Below are positions 25,646 through 32,962 of a stretch of DNA of 48,128 bases, piece after piece. The stretch's first letter is position 1. Each line of letters opens with the position of its first letter. The translations under genes and the position numbers were made by a program. The notes beneath the pieces were generated by a model that saw nothing but the letters and a program-made list of their open reading frames with translations, searched no databases and was not told where the DNA came from. This stretch comes from JBBDWZ01 sp050732575 (lineage in GTDB: Bacteria > Gemmatimonadota > Gemmatimonadetes > Longimicrobiales > RSA9): contig JBOHRF010000009.1 of NCBI GenBank assembly GCA_050732575.1, positions 1-48,128 on the forward strand, written 5' to 3'.

Positions 25646-25665
25646 ACCTCACGTGCGGGTGAGGT
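25646..25665 (-). promoter_or_regulatory. Hairpin sequestering the Shine-Dalgarno of the FAD oxidoreductase gene
   Basis: On the minus strand ACCTCAC, a 6-nt loop and GTGAGGT form a perfect 7-bp stem. The 3' arm carries GAGGT, the only plausible Shine-Dalgarno for the TTG start 6 nt further on. Such a structure would limit translation unless opened; alternatively the palindrome is a DNA operator. Confidence 0.5.
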
Positions 25666-25694
25666 AAACGTAATGTTCGAAATGCGGGCCACCC

Positions 25695-25720
25695 AAAAAA
25701 ACAAGCCCGCCGAAGCGGGC
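25695..25720 (-). terminator. Rho-independent terminator of the 56-residue gene
   Basis: On the minus strand GCCCGC-TTCG-GCGGGC, a UUCG-type tetraloop stem, is followed by TTG and then seven T. It lies 25 bp after the stop of the small gene at 25745. Confidence 0.9.
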
Positions 25721-25744
25721 TCATTGTTCTTGTCTTGGCCGCGT

Positions 25745-25915
25745 TCAGGCGGTCACTCGACCATAGGGTAGTTGCGGGACGGGTCGCACCTTGCCACCCC
25801 AGATAAATGCCAGGATCGCCGGTCGTATCACAGGCTCAAAACGATCGTGTATCACGATTCCTGGGGCAGCACCAATCGACTCCGTTTCCAGCGTCGGCTC
25901 GAGTCGCGATTCCAT
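25745..25915 (-). CDS. Small hypothetical protein (56 aa), possible peptide precursor
   Basis: Starts MESRLEPTLETESIGAAPGI, continues with an acidic/hydrophobic stretch and ends PYGRVTA after a hydrophobic segment (PAILAFIWGG) followed by KVRPVPQLP. The start is well supported: GGAGGAGC lies 5-6 nt before the ATG. A strong terminator follows, so it is a gene of its own with its own transcript. There is no Cys and no signal peptide. I do not recognise a family. The acidic N-terminal half before a hydrophobic, glycine-containing C-terminus faintly recalls peptide precursors, but no modification enzyme is adjacent. Confidence 0.65.
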   Translation of the reverse strand: MESRLEPTLETESIGAAPGIVIHDRFEPVIRPAILAFIWGGKVRPVPQLPYGRVTA

Positions 25916-26028
25916 TTTCTGCTCCTCCTTGAAGCGCATCGTCACGCACGCGCGCCACGTGTGAAAGCAGGAGCTATACCACGCTCAGTGCTGGTTGTAA
26001 GTGATTATCTCAACAACGGTTACAACGA

Positions 26029-26337
26029 TCAGCTGGCCTTCTGCACGCGCCTCGGTGTACTCCGTCGAGGTCGTTTGGCCGTGTCGGAACGACACTGCCT
26101 GGCCCACTGCTTGTAGTCCGGCAGCCCAAGGCGACGGAACAACAAAGCATCAACGACATCACAGAGCAGGATCTCGGTCAGAGGGTACTGGCCGTCGGGC
26201 GAGTCAAAGAGAGTTTGTACGGCTTCATCGGCCAGGCCGAGCAATTCGTCGCGCGTGAGTGCGGTCTTGAAGTCTTCGATCTGCTCCTCGACCCAGGTCT
26301 GGTATTCCTGCCGAGGAGCCGTGGTTGGTGCGCTCAT
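26029..26337 (-). CDS. Small conserved-looking hypothetical protein (102 aa)
   Basis: The core reads WVEEQIEDFKTALTRDELLG, LADEAVQTLF and PLTEILLCDVVDALLFRRLG, then LPDYKQWARQ and a basic tail. It is helical and acidic, without membrane segments or signal peptide. The ATG at 26337 is used because the frame upstream is only the out-of-frame reading of the Arg/Pro-rich linker of the neighbouring SPOR gene. No strong Shine-Dalgarno is seen. It lies 49 bp after the SPOR protein gene on the same strand. Function not recognised. Confidence 0.65.
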   Translation of the reverse strand: MSAPTTAPRQEYQTWVEEQIEDFKTALTRDELLGLADEAVQTLFDSPDGQYPLTEILLCDVVDALLFRRLGLPDYKQWARQCRSDTAKRPRRSTPRRVQKAS

Positions 26338-26386
26338 GGCAGAAAAGAGTATTGCCGCGCGATGCGTGACACAAGCTTCGCGCAAT

Positions 26387-27376
26387 TCAACGTTGCGCGC
26401 GTTCCCGAGCGACGTCGTCAACAACAATCGCGCGCACACCTGCAGTTCGGAGCTTGCGCGCTTCTTCTGAAGCGGCGGCTGATGTGCGGAATTTTCCAAC
26501 GCGCACCCGAGCGAGCGAGCTGCCGGCTGTGTATACAACGCGCGCATCGAAGCCCTTGCGCTCGAGTTCCGCGGCCGTGGCGTTTGCGCTTCTGATTTCA
26601 CGGAACGCGCCAGTTTGCAGCGCATAGCGCGCGCTGCTGGTGGCTGAGGCGCGCGGTGGCGTGCGCGTTGACGGCGTGCGCGCCGACGGCGTGCGCGTCG
26701 GCTGCGTCCGCGGCTGAGAGCGCGCTGGCTGAGTCCGGGCCGGGGCCGTGGTAGTTCGACGGACGGGCGGGCTTTCCACGTTGGGCGCGGGCAAAGGCGC
26801 GCGCATCGCGGGCGGCGGCTCACGCTGCGCGTTGGCGCATGCGGTTTTCTCTTCTTCCTGCAGCAGCAAGGTCAACTCTTCATTGGTAGCACCCGCTTTG
26901 AGCGCAGCGCCTGCGCTGGCACAAGCGGCGCTCGAGCTGCCTGCCGCGGATTGAGCGCGGGCCAGCCACAAGTACCCTTGCATGCGATTGGAGGCCGCTG
27001 GATAGTCGTTGACCAGCCTTTCGAGATAACCTTGTGCGCGAGCGGGATCCCCGGAGTTCACGAAGTGCTGCCCCAGGCGCAGGAGCGCATCAGGCGCTTC
27101 GCGAGCGGTTGGATAGCTCAACACGAGGGAGAGATAAAGATCCTGCGCATCATCGGCGGCAGTGGTGAGGCGGGCCATCAAATAAAGCGCTCTGGAGCGC
27201 TCCGCGGGCTCAACCGCAACGCCCGGTGGATGCGCGCGTTGCCAATCGGCCAGGGTTGCACGCGCCTGCGCGTATTGTCCGGCCATCAGAAGCGAGTCAG
27301 TTCGGTCGAGCACTCTTTGCTGCGCCTGCGCGGGCCCGACCACAATTGCGAAAGTGACCAGCAGAATGAATCTCAT
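26387..27376 (-). CDS. Exported TPR-like protein with C-terminal SPOR domain
   Basis: 329 residues: a signal peptide (MRFILLVTFAIVVGPAQA), helical repeats at ~25-185 (tetratricopeptide-like, APDALLRLGQHFVNSGDPAR), a linker rich in Arg, Thr, Pro at ~190-250 made of RTQP/RTPS-like units, and a SPOR domain at ~255-325 (YALQTGAFREIRSANATAAE, ARVRVGKFRTSAAASEEARK). SPOR domains bind denuded septal peptidoglycan, so a role at the division site or cell wall is likely. The ATG overlaps the holA stop (27376-27373). The linker DNA shows tandem repeats near 26655-26700. Confidence 0.88.
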   Translation of the reverse strand: MRFILLVTFAIVVGPAQAQQRVLDRTDSLLMAGQYAQARATLADWQRAHPPGVAVEPAERSRALYLMARLTTAADDAQDLYLSLVLSYPTAREAPDALLRLGQHFVNSGDPARAQGYLERLVNDYPAASNRMQGYLWLARAQSAAGSSSAACASAGAALKAGATNEELTLLLQEEEKTACANAQREPPPAMRAPLPAPNVESPPVRRTTTAPARTQPARSQPRTQPTRTPSARTPSTRTPPRASATSSARYALQTGAFREIRSANATAAELERKGFDARVVYTAGSSLARVRVGKFRTSAAASEEARKLRTAGVRAIVVDDVARERAQR

Positions 27377-28383
27377 GCAGCGGCGTCCGTCACGTGAGTT
27401 TGCATGCGTAGCAGCAGTTCTTCCAATACCTGACGATCCGTGAGCGAAGTCGATTTGAGCAGCCGATCGGCGCGCAGCAGATCATCGAGCACGCGGTCAA
27501 TCACAGCTGCGGACCAACCGCGCGCTTGTTTGGCCAGGCGTCCGGCCAGCCACTTCTGGTGCTGAGGCAACGCCGACTCCAAAGCGCGTGGGCCACCTGC
27601 AGTACCGATCCCCAGGCGCAGGAACTGGGTGCCCAGGCCGATCACCAGACCGACCCCATTCTCGCCGGAATCCAGCAGCACAGGCAGTGCCACGCGCGCC
27701 TCACGGAACTTGCGGTCGCCCACCAGATCGAACCAATCCCAGCGACTCATCCGCTGAACGCGACCGGCCACCGCGTGCACATCCGCTCGGGTGATGTGGC
27801 GACGGTCACCCACGAACTCGATCAGCTTGGCCAGCTCCTGCACGAGCACGCCCAGCTCAAAGCCCATGGCATTGGCCAGATCGCGCGCGGCGTCCGGGTC
27901 GAGTTGGACATCACGCGCGGCCGCGCGCTCCATGAGCCAACCGGCGATATCCGATTCCGACAACGGCTTGCATTCGACCGCGGTGGCCAGCCTGCGCAGG
28001 TTGTCATAAAACTGCGCACGTCCGGGGATTTGCGCCGTGACAATGAAAAGAAGACCGGGTGTATTCCTCCCAAGCAGCGCTTCCAGTGTTGCGCGCGCGC
28101 GTGCGGCCCCGGCCCACGCTTGGGCGTCCCGCAGAATCACCACCCGCCACTCGGCCAGCAGGGGCGGTGTGGCTACAATCGAGGCCAGGGTTTCAGGGGG
28201 CGTCTCAGAAGCGCGCAGCTGGTCCAAATTGAAATCCCGCGTCGCTGGCTCAATGTGCGCTGAGATCAGCGCCGCAACCGCTTCCTCTTTCAGATACTCT
28301 TCATCGCCAAAAACAAAGAACCGCCCGCCCCGCCGTCCAGCCTGCAACGTGCGGTACAGTTCGTCCGGCGATTGCACTTTCAT
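27373..28383 (-). CDS. holA: DNA polymerase III subunit delta
   Basis: 336 residues, close to the usual ~340. The N-terminal AAA+-like domain has RFFVFGDEEYLKEEAVAALI and LFIVTAQIPGRAQFYDNLRR, then a middle helical part (ELGVLVQELAKLIEFVGDRR, HITRADVHAV) and a C-terminal collar region. Delta opens the beta clamp as part of the clamp loader. Overlaps of 4 bp exist on both sides (zf-HC2 gene upstream, SPOR gene downstream), so the three are one operon. Confidence 0.92.
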   Translation of the reverse strand: MKVQSPDELYRTLQAGRRGGRFFVFGDEEYLKEEAVAALISAHIEPATRDFNLDQLRASETPPETLASIVATPPLLAEWRVVILRDAQAWAGAARARATLEALLGRNTPGLLFIVTAQIPGRAQFYDNLRRLATAVECKPLSESDIAGWLMERAAARDVQLDPDAARDLANAMGFELGVLVQELAKLIEFVGDRRHITRADVHAVAGRVQRMSRWDWFDLVGDRKFREARVALPVLLDSGENGVGLVIGLGTQFLRLGIGTAGGPRALESALPQHQKWLAGRLAKQARGWSAAVIDRVLDDLLRADRLLKSTSLTDRQVLEELLLRMQTHVTDAAA

Positions 28384-28976
28384 CGAGTCAGTGTTTGCAG
28401 CAGCGGATACGCGATCAGTCGAGGAGCGTTAGGAGTAGTTTGCACGACCGGCGGTGAAACAACAACGGGTGAGAAAGTGGCTGGTTCGAGCGCATTGACC
28501 AGTACGGCCGCCGATACATGCGCGGGTGGCCACGACTCCGCCGGCGGCGGGCTGAACGGAGTGATGGTCAAAGGAGCCGGAGCCACCAGGGGCAGCACCG
28601 GGGGCGTGGCCTCTATCAGCTCGGTCAGCCGAATCAAGGGCGTAAGCGCAATGACCGCCAGCACGGCGGCGATCATTACAACCGTTGCTGGGCCCGCCAG
28701 GATGGGGCGCTGGATTGACTCGGCATCCAGATCCATCAGTTCGGCCTGGAGCCGCTCGTGAAAATGAATGGAGGGTTGAATCTCGGGCAGGTTGCGCGCA
28801 AGCATGAGGCCGCGCCGTAGTACGTGGTCGTAGCGCTGGCAGCCTGTACACGACCGAACATGCGCGTCGAATCGCTTTGCCATTGGGTCCGGCAACGCGC
28901 CATCCAGATAGTCCGAATGACCGTCCAGAAAATCCCGGCAGCTTACCGTGGCGCCGGCCACCTGCTGCTGCAGCAT
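28380..28976 (-). CDS. Putative anti-sigma factor (zf-HC2) with membrane helix
   Basis: 198 residues. The N-terminus contains SCRDFLDGHSDYLDGALP and the HxxxCxxC finger HVRSCTGC, as in zf-HC2 anti-sigma proteins. One membrane helix (ATVVMIAAVLAVIALTPLI, ~96-115) and a Pro/Val-rich periplasmic tail follow. An ECF sigma gene lies on the same strand about 0.7 kb upstream (29706-30332) but is separated by terminators and a small gene, so pairing is possible but unproven. The stop overlaps the holA start by 4 bp. Confidence 0.82.
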   Translation of the reverse strand: MLQQQVAGATVSCRDFLDGHSDYLDGALPDPMAKRFDAHVRSCTGCQRYDHVLRRGLMLARNLPEIQPSIHFHERLQAELMDLDAESIQRPILAGPATVVMIAAVLAVIALTPLIRLTELIEATPPVLPLVAPAPLTITPFSPPPAESWPPAHVSAAVLVNALEPATFSPVVVSPPVVQTTPNAPRLIAYPLLQTLTR

Positions 28977-29291
28977 AGCCCCCTTTTGGCTGTGGCTGAC
29001 CCGTTCGATTCAGGCGCCTAACCGCAGCCTTGTACTATCCGGATGACAGCCCGGTTCCCCGGCGGGAGACGCCCTCGTGGAAGGCCGGAAGAGAATAGGA
29101 GAGAAAGCAACGGGCAAGGTCCCGCCCGACACGCCTGGTTCGCCCGTGGCTGATGAGGAAAAGGGCAGGACACCGTTTGGTGAACTGCCCTTTTGACGCT
29201 CGAGCGATAGCGTGGCTTGAGGACCACTAGGCAGGTAGCTCGTGTTGCGTCTGCCCTCTGGAAGTGCATACTGCATGCCATGTGAAAAACC
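28977..29291. other. Intergenic stretch of 315 bp
   Basis: It holds the terminator at 29159-29194 and presumably the promoter of the zf-HC2/holA/SPOR operon (minus strand). A GGAACC at about 29052 on the minus strand recalls an ECF -35 element but has no convincing -10. A minus-strand frame starting at an ATG near 29278 runs through the terminator and is not supported. I see nothing else. Confidence 0.5.
29159..29194 (-). terminator. Intrinsic terminator after the small winged-helix-like gene
   Basis: AAAAGGGCAG and CTGCCCTTTT form a perfect 10-bp stem with an inner CACC/GGTG pair around GTTT. The symmetric A and T ends allow action in both directions; on the minus strand it follows the gene ending at 29292. 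Confidence 0.85.
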
Positions 29292-29558
29292 TCAATCGGC
29301 ACTTCCGGAAAGGGACTCCACGTAGTCAATGCCTGCGGCCGTTATGCGGATCATACCCTGCTTGAAGTCATCTATGTGTATGTATTGCTTCTCTTGCAGG
29401 TATTCGATGATGCGTGCGCAGTCAGCGGCCGTGATGGCGAGCGTTTCGCCGATCTCGAATGCACTCACGAACTGGCTCACACCGGCGTCCACGCTTTCGT
29501 ACAATCGGATCATGAAATCAATCCGCTGTTGTCGTCGCTTGGCCGTGTTGGATGGCAA
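29292..29558 (-). CDS. Small winged-helix-like protein (88 aa)
   Basis: Reads ...RRQQRIDFMIRLYESVDAGV, ITAADCARIIEYLQEKQYIH and GMIRITAAGIDYVESLSG. The helix-helix-strand order with TAAGIDYVE at the end resembles winged-helix proteins of the small ArsR/MarR-like type; this is a weak resemblance. The TTG at 29558 is chosen because AGGAG lies 7 nt upstream; the ATG at codon 16 would lose the basic N-terminus. It sits between two terminators as a single gene. DNA binding is only inferred. Confidence 0.6.
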   Translation of the reverse strand: MPSNTAKRRQQRIDFMIRLYESVDAGVSQFVSAFEIGETLAITAADCARIIEYLQEKQYIHIDDFKQGMIRITAAGIDYVESLSGSAD

Positions 29559-29618
29559 CGGAGTACTCCTGCGCAGGTGACTTGGAATTAACGTGGTGGA
29601 GCGTGCGTGCCAAGCAAA

Positions 29619-29646
29619 GACGCCGGCGGGTTTCCCCACCGGCGTC
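29619..29646 (-). terminator. Intrinsic terminator downstream of the second ECF sigma gene
   Basis: GACGCCGG and CCGGCGTC form a perfect 8-bp stem around a 12-nt loop that can pair further; on the minus strand it is followed by TTTGCTT. It follows the sigma gene (stop at 29706). Confidence 0.8.
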
Positions 29647-29651
29647 TGATT

Positions 29652-29680
29652 GCATCGGGCGGGCCATGACCGCCCGATGC
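29652..29680 (-). terminator. Second hairpin downstream of the sigma gene
   Basis: GCATCGGGCGG and CCGCCCGATGC form a perfect 11-bp stem around GCCATGA. There is no T-run, so it may stabilise the 3' end or be a pause site before the terminator at 29619-29646. Confidence 0.6.
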
Positions 29681-29705
29681 CGGGCCGTACTTGGACAGCT
29701 GCTCT

Positions 29706-30332
29706 CTAGTCGAGCATGGGCGCGATGATCTGCGCAAAGTTATTGCGCGCCCGGTTGAGCCGGCTCTTCACCGTCCCCAGGTTGATTCCGGTTACGTCCG
29801 AGATTTCTTCGTAGGTTTTGCCTTCCATCTCGCGGAGCACGAACACTTCGCGGTGATGCTCGGGAAGCTGTTCGACCGCGCGATTGATCATTTCCTTCAA
29901 GTGGCGTTTACGGTAGAGATCATCGGGCCGGTACGTATTGTCCTCCCACTCCAACGGCCGGTGATCCGCATCCCAGTTCTTCTTGATGGTTTGGAAAAGG
30001 ACCAGCGGATTGCGCGAGCGATTGCGCAGCTCGTTCTTGGCCAGGTTACCCGCGATGGTGTACGCCCAGGTCGAGAACTTCTTGGTCTGATCGAACCGGT
30101 GCAGGTGCCGATACACGCGCACAAAGGTTTCCTGTACCAGGTCTTCGGCGCGGTCACGGTCACCAATCGTACGATAGATGAAGTTCAACAGTCGAACGTG
30201 ATAGCGGCGCACCAACTCACTGAATGCTCGTTTTTCACCGCCCAGGAACTGGGCGACCAACGAGCTGTCATCCAGCTCCTGCAGCTCGAGCGTTTTGCTG
30301 CGAGCCAGGTTGGTCTGCTCTAGCCGGATCAT
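29706..30332 (-). CDS. ECF RNA polymerase sigma factor
   Basis: 208 residues. Region 2 is visible as RAFSELVRRYHVRLLNFIYR, DRAEDLVQETFVRVYRHLHR and FDQTKKFSTWAYTIAGNLAK; region 4 as AVEQLPEHHREVFVLREMEG and KTYEEISDVTGINLGTVKSR. The linker between them is longer than usual (RNPLVLFQTIKKNWDADHRP). The ATG at 30332 starts MIRLEQTNLARSKTLELQEL; upstream in-frame codons have no homology. A candidate anti-sigma gene lies 0.7 kb downstream. The regulon is unknown. Confidence 0.93.
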   Translation of the reverse strand: MIRLEQTNLARSKTLELQELDDSSLVAQFLGGEKRAFSELVRRYHVRLLNFIYRTIGDRDRAEDLVQETFVRVYRHLHRFDQTKKFSTWAYTIAGNLAKNELRNRSRNPLVLFQTIKKNWDADHRPLEWEDNTYRPDDLYRKRHLKEMINRAVEQLPEHHREVFVLREMEGKTYEEISDVTGINLGTVKSRLNRARNNFAQIIAPMLD

Positions 30333-30617
30333 GAAACACCGCCCGTGGCTGAGTTGGGCCGACGTGACGGACGCAAAGCGCGTGCGGTCGGTCGGCGCCC
30401 AAAAGGAAGGCAGGTTCCAGACCCGGGTTCCACTTTTGGGTAATGTGGCGCTCAAGTTGTTTAGTTACTTGGACTTCAGTGGTGCCAGCAAGGTTGCTTT
30501 CGGGTCCATTCGGCCAGCGCGTTGTCCAGATTTCTAGACGATCTGCTGGGAATGTGACCTTATACGGTGACGCGCGGCTCTACCCGGCCGGCCCGATTGA
30601 TTCTACGTTGGCGCACC

Positions 30618-32393
30618 ATGGCCGTCCGCATCATCTCCGACTCCGAAGTTATTCGGCTGCTGACCGTCAACCACGGCGCGTACGCGTTTTGGTTAGGCGC
30701 GGGCACTTCCCGTGAAGCTGGATTGGAAACGGCGGACGAGATCTGCTTCGAGATCAAATCGGCCCTGGAAAAACAGCTTTCGGCGTCCGTGTTAGCGGAT
30801 AAGGCTGCCGTGGACCGCTGGGCAGTCGAGCAACTGAAGTGGAACGACCTGGGCCGTCGCTACACAACCTGCATTCGACGCGGCTATCCTGCCCTGGCGC
30901 AACGCGTCCGCTATTTCCGGGAATTGCTGGGCCGAAAGTCAGTGCCCTCTTTCTCTCATCATGCCACCGCCCTGCTCATGCGCTGGGGCCTGATCAAGAA
31001 CACCTGCCTCACCACCAACTTCGATCACTTGATCGAGAACGCCTTCATCACCCAGGAGGAAATGAACTGCCAGGCAATCCGCAGCGAGCACGAGGTGGGA
31101 TTCTGGAACAGCAATGACGTGGAGCGCTACTTCATTCTGAAGCTGCACGGCGACATCGACACGGAAAACATCCTGAACACGCAGGATGAAACGATTCGCA
31201 TCGGTGAGCGCATGGCCCGGGCTGCGGAGACTGTACTATCCAACGCGGGCCTGGTCGTGTTGGGTGCGGCGGGTCACGAGACGAGTGTACGGAACCTGTT
31301 CCAGAACCTGGAGCGGCGCGCGCGCGATGAGGCGAGCTTTCTGGGCTTTGGCGTTCTGTGGGGCGTCTACATGGGGCAGGATCGGCGTGAGTTGGCGGAC
31401 GGACCTGAACTCGACCGGGCGGTGCGCGAGCGGATCGAAGCCACACGCATCAACGAGGACATTGTTGAGCTGATGGACCGCAACTCACAACAACTGTTTT
31501 GCTTTTTCCCGGTTTGGGGCGCTGGGAACTTCCTCAACAGCACGGTCTCCGCCATGGGCAGCAAGGGCCTGGAAGGCACGGCGGCCCGGTACCTTGATCA
31601 CGGCATGCGTTTGCGACGTGTATTTGCAGGTGCGGGTCTGTCCGAGGCCACCGTGAGCAAGCACCTGGAATCACTGCGCGTTCGGCGTGAAGCCATTCGC
31701 GATCGTGAGGAGCAGCGCAGTCCACCGCCCCGTTTTTTCGGTCAGGCGACTGTACCATCGGCAAGCACTGTGAGGCTGCTCTTCCTTTACGGCGATATCT
31801 CGAGTCGCTCCTTGCTGGCCGATGCGCGATTCCGACCGCGCCGGAGCGCAGTGGTCAGCGCGGAAGACATCTACCTGAGCGTGGGTGGTGGCGTGGCACT
31901 CACGCTGCTCGAGAAGGCGGGAGCAACCACACTCCTGCACGAGTTATCCAAACTTTCGCCCGTGGCGCAATGTTCGGTGGCCGTCACTTCGGCCGGCAAT
32001 TTGCCCATCCAATACGTTTTTCACGCCGCCGCTCTGCGTATCGACGAAGGTCCGCAGTATCGAATGACCCAGGAAGACGTGCGCAACACAATGACCAACG
32101 TGTTGCGCGTGGCAGCTGTTCTCGATGTTGCCCATATCTGGGTGCCATTGCTGGGCACCGGCACAGCCGGCTTGAAGCCCGCCGAATCGCTGATGGGCCT
32201 GATTTCAGCCGTGCGCGAATGGGCCCAGAACAACGCGGGCAGCCTGGCGAGCGAGACTTCCGTGGCGGTAACCATCTACAACGATGGAGAGCTCAGCCGG
32301 GAGTCCGTGGCCGCCAGTGTTCAGCAGGTTCTGGGTGCGGGCGCGTATGCCGAAGTGCAGGAAGAAGTGCCCGCCTATCGTCTGGATACTTGA
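30618..32393 (+). CDS. SIR2-like NADase domain fused to a C-terminal macro domain
   Basis: 591 residues. The SIR2-like domain (~10-250) has the NAD-binding FWLGAGTSREAGLETADEIC (GAGTS at 27-31), LTTNFDHLIENAF (~131-143) and the catalytic-His region LKLHGDID (His177). A helical middle part (~250-375) follows, then a macro domain (~385-540): LLFLYGDIS, VVSAEDIYLSVGGGVALTLL, SAGNLPIQYVFHAAAL and WVPLLGTGTAGLKP. In related defence proteins SIR2 domains hydrolyse NAD+ and macro domains bind ADP-ribose derivatives; the fusion is suggestive of an NAD+-dependent effector, which is inference. Where other macro domains have NAAN this one has SAED, so the ADPr-hydrolase Asn is not conserved. The ATG at 30618 precedes the homology; no clear Shine-Dalgarno. 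It stands alone on the plus strand and overlaps the convergent Nudix gene by 19 bp. Confidence 0.9.
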   Translation: MAVRIISDSEVIRLLTVNHGAYAFWLGAGTSREAGLETADEICFEIKSALEKQLSASVLADKAAVDRWAVEQLKWNDLGRRYTTCIRRGYPALAQRVRYFRELLGRKSVPSFSHHATALLMRWGLIKNTCLTTNFDHLIENAFITQEEMNCQAIRSEHEVGFWNSNDVERYFILKLHGDIDTENILNTQDETIRIGERMARAAETVLSNAGLVVLGAAGHETSVRNLFQNLERRARDEASFLGFGVLWGVYMGQDRRELADGPELDRAVRERIEATRINEDIVELMDRNSQQLFCFFPVWGAGNFLNSTVSAMGSKGLEGTAARYLDHGMRLRRVFAGAGLSEATVSKHLESLRVRREAIRDREEQRSPPPRFFGQATVPSASTVRLLFLYGDISSRSLLADARFRPRRSAVVSAEDIYLSVGGGVALTLLEKAGATTLLHELSKLSPVAQCSVAVTSAGNLPIQYVFHAAALRIDEGPQYRMTQEDVRNTMTNVLRVAAVLDVAHIWVPLLGTGTAGLKPAESLMGLISAVREWAQNNAGSLASETSVAVTIYNDGELSRESVAASVQQVLGAGAYAEVQEEVPAYRLDT

Positions 32394-32962
32394 TCGGGCT
32401 GTTTGCCCAGCACAAACGTGGCGGCGTATAACAGCGTACAAATGGTCTTGGCGTCTTCAATCTTGCCGTCACGCAGCAATTCCAGCGCATCGCTCAATGT
32501 AATCTCCACACGTTCCACAAACTCGTCGTCATCCAGCTTGGATCTGCCCGGGGTCAGTTCCGTCGCCAGGTACAGGCGGATGTATTCATCGGTGAAACCA
32601 GGCGCGGTGTAGATGGCAGTGAGATAGGCCAACTTCCCGGCCACGAGTCCCGTTTCCTCTTCCAGTTCGCGCCGCGCGCAAGTTTGCCAGTCTTCCCCGG
32701 GTTGGTCCGGTCGGCCGGCCGGCACCTCCAGCAGATACCCCCCCGAGGCGTACCGGTATTGTCGAATGAGCAGGAGTCGTGGGTTGCTACTGGCAGGATC
32801 ATCAAGCACGGGCAGCACTGCCGACGCACCCGAGTGCCGAATCATCTCGAGCTCGCCCGTGCTGCCATCGGGAAACCGGACCTTATCGAGGGAAAGGTGG
32901 ATCACGCGTCCGTGATGGATGAGCCGGCTTTCGATCCAACCCGGCTCGAGCTTCTCATTCAT
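32375..32962 (-). CDS. Nudix hydrolase, ADP-ribose pyrophosphatase type
   Basis: 195 residues. The Nudix box can be read in AGRPDQPGEDWQTCARRELE followed by EETGL, with REL-EEE-TGL intact and one extra residue in the first spacer, as also found in some ADP-ribose pyrophosphatases. Upstream LLLIRQYRYASGGYLLEVPA is the usual NudF-like strand and loop. Such enzymes split ADP-ribose to AMP and ribose-5-phosphate. The ATG overlaps the stop of the upstream M16 gene by 8 bp (ATGAATGA, 32962-32955), making it the last gene of the M16 operon. Its 3' end overlaps that of the SIR2-macro gene. Confidence 0.92.
   Translation of the reverse strand: MNEKLEPGWIESRLIHHGRVIHLSLDKVRFPDGSTGELEMIRHSGASAVLPVLDDPASSNPRLLLIRQYRYASGGYLLEVPAGRPDQPGEDWQTCARRELEEETGLVAGKLAYLTAIYTAPGFTDEYIRLYLATELTPGRSKLDDDEFVERVEITLSDALELLRDGKIEDAKTICTLLYAATFVLGKQPDQVSRR

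Noticed and set aside
26650..26705. Tandem DNA repeats near 26.68 kb as a mobile or CRISPR-like repeat
   Set aside because: They are in frame and encode the low-complexity RTPS/RTQP linker of the SPOR protein.
26338..26823. N-terminal extension of the 102-residue protein
   Set aside because: This part is the out-of-frame reading of the Arg/Thr/Pro linker of the SPOR gene; the homology-like core begins at the ATG at 26337.
28985..29030. T-loop-like GTTCGATTC suggesting a tRNA
   Set aside because: No matching T stem, anticodon arm or acceptor stem could be built around it.
29018..29329. Minus-strand frame in the 28977-29291 gap, with GAGG before an ATG near 29278
   Set aside because: The frame runs straight through the strong terminator at 29159-29194 and shows no protein-like composition.
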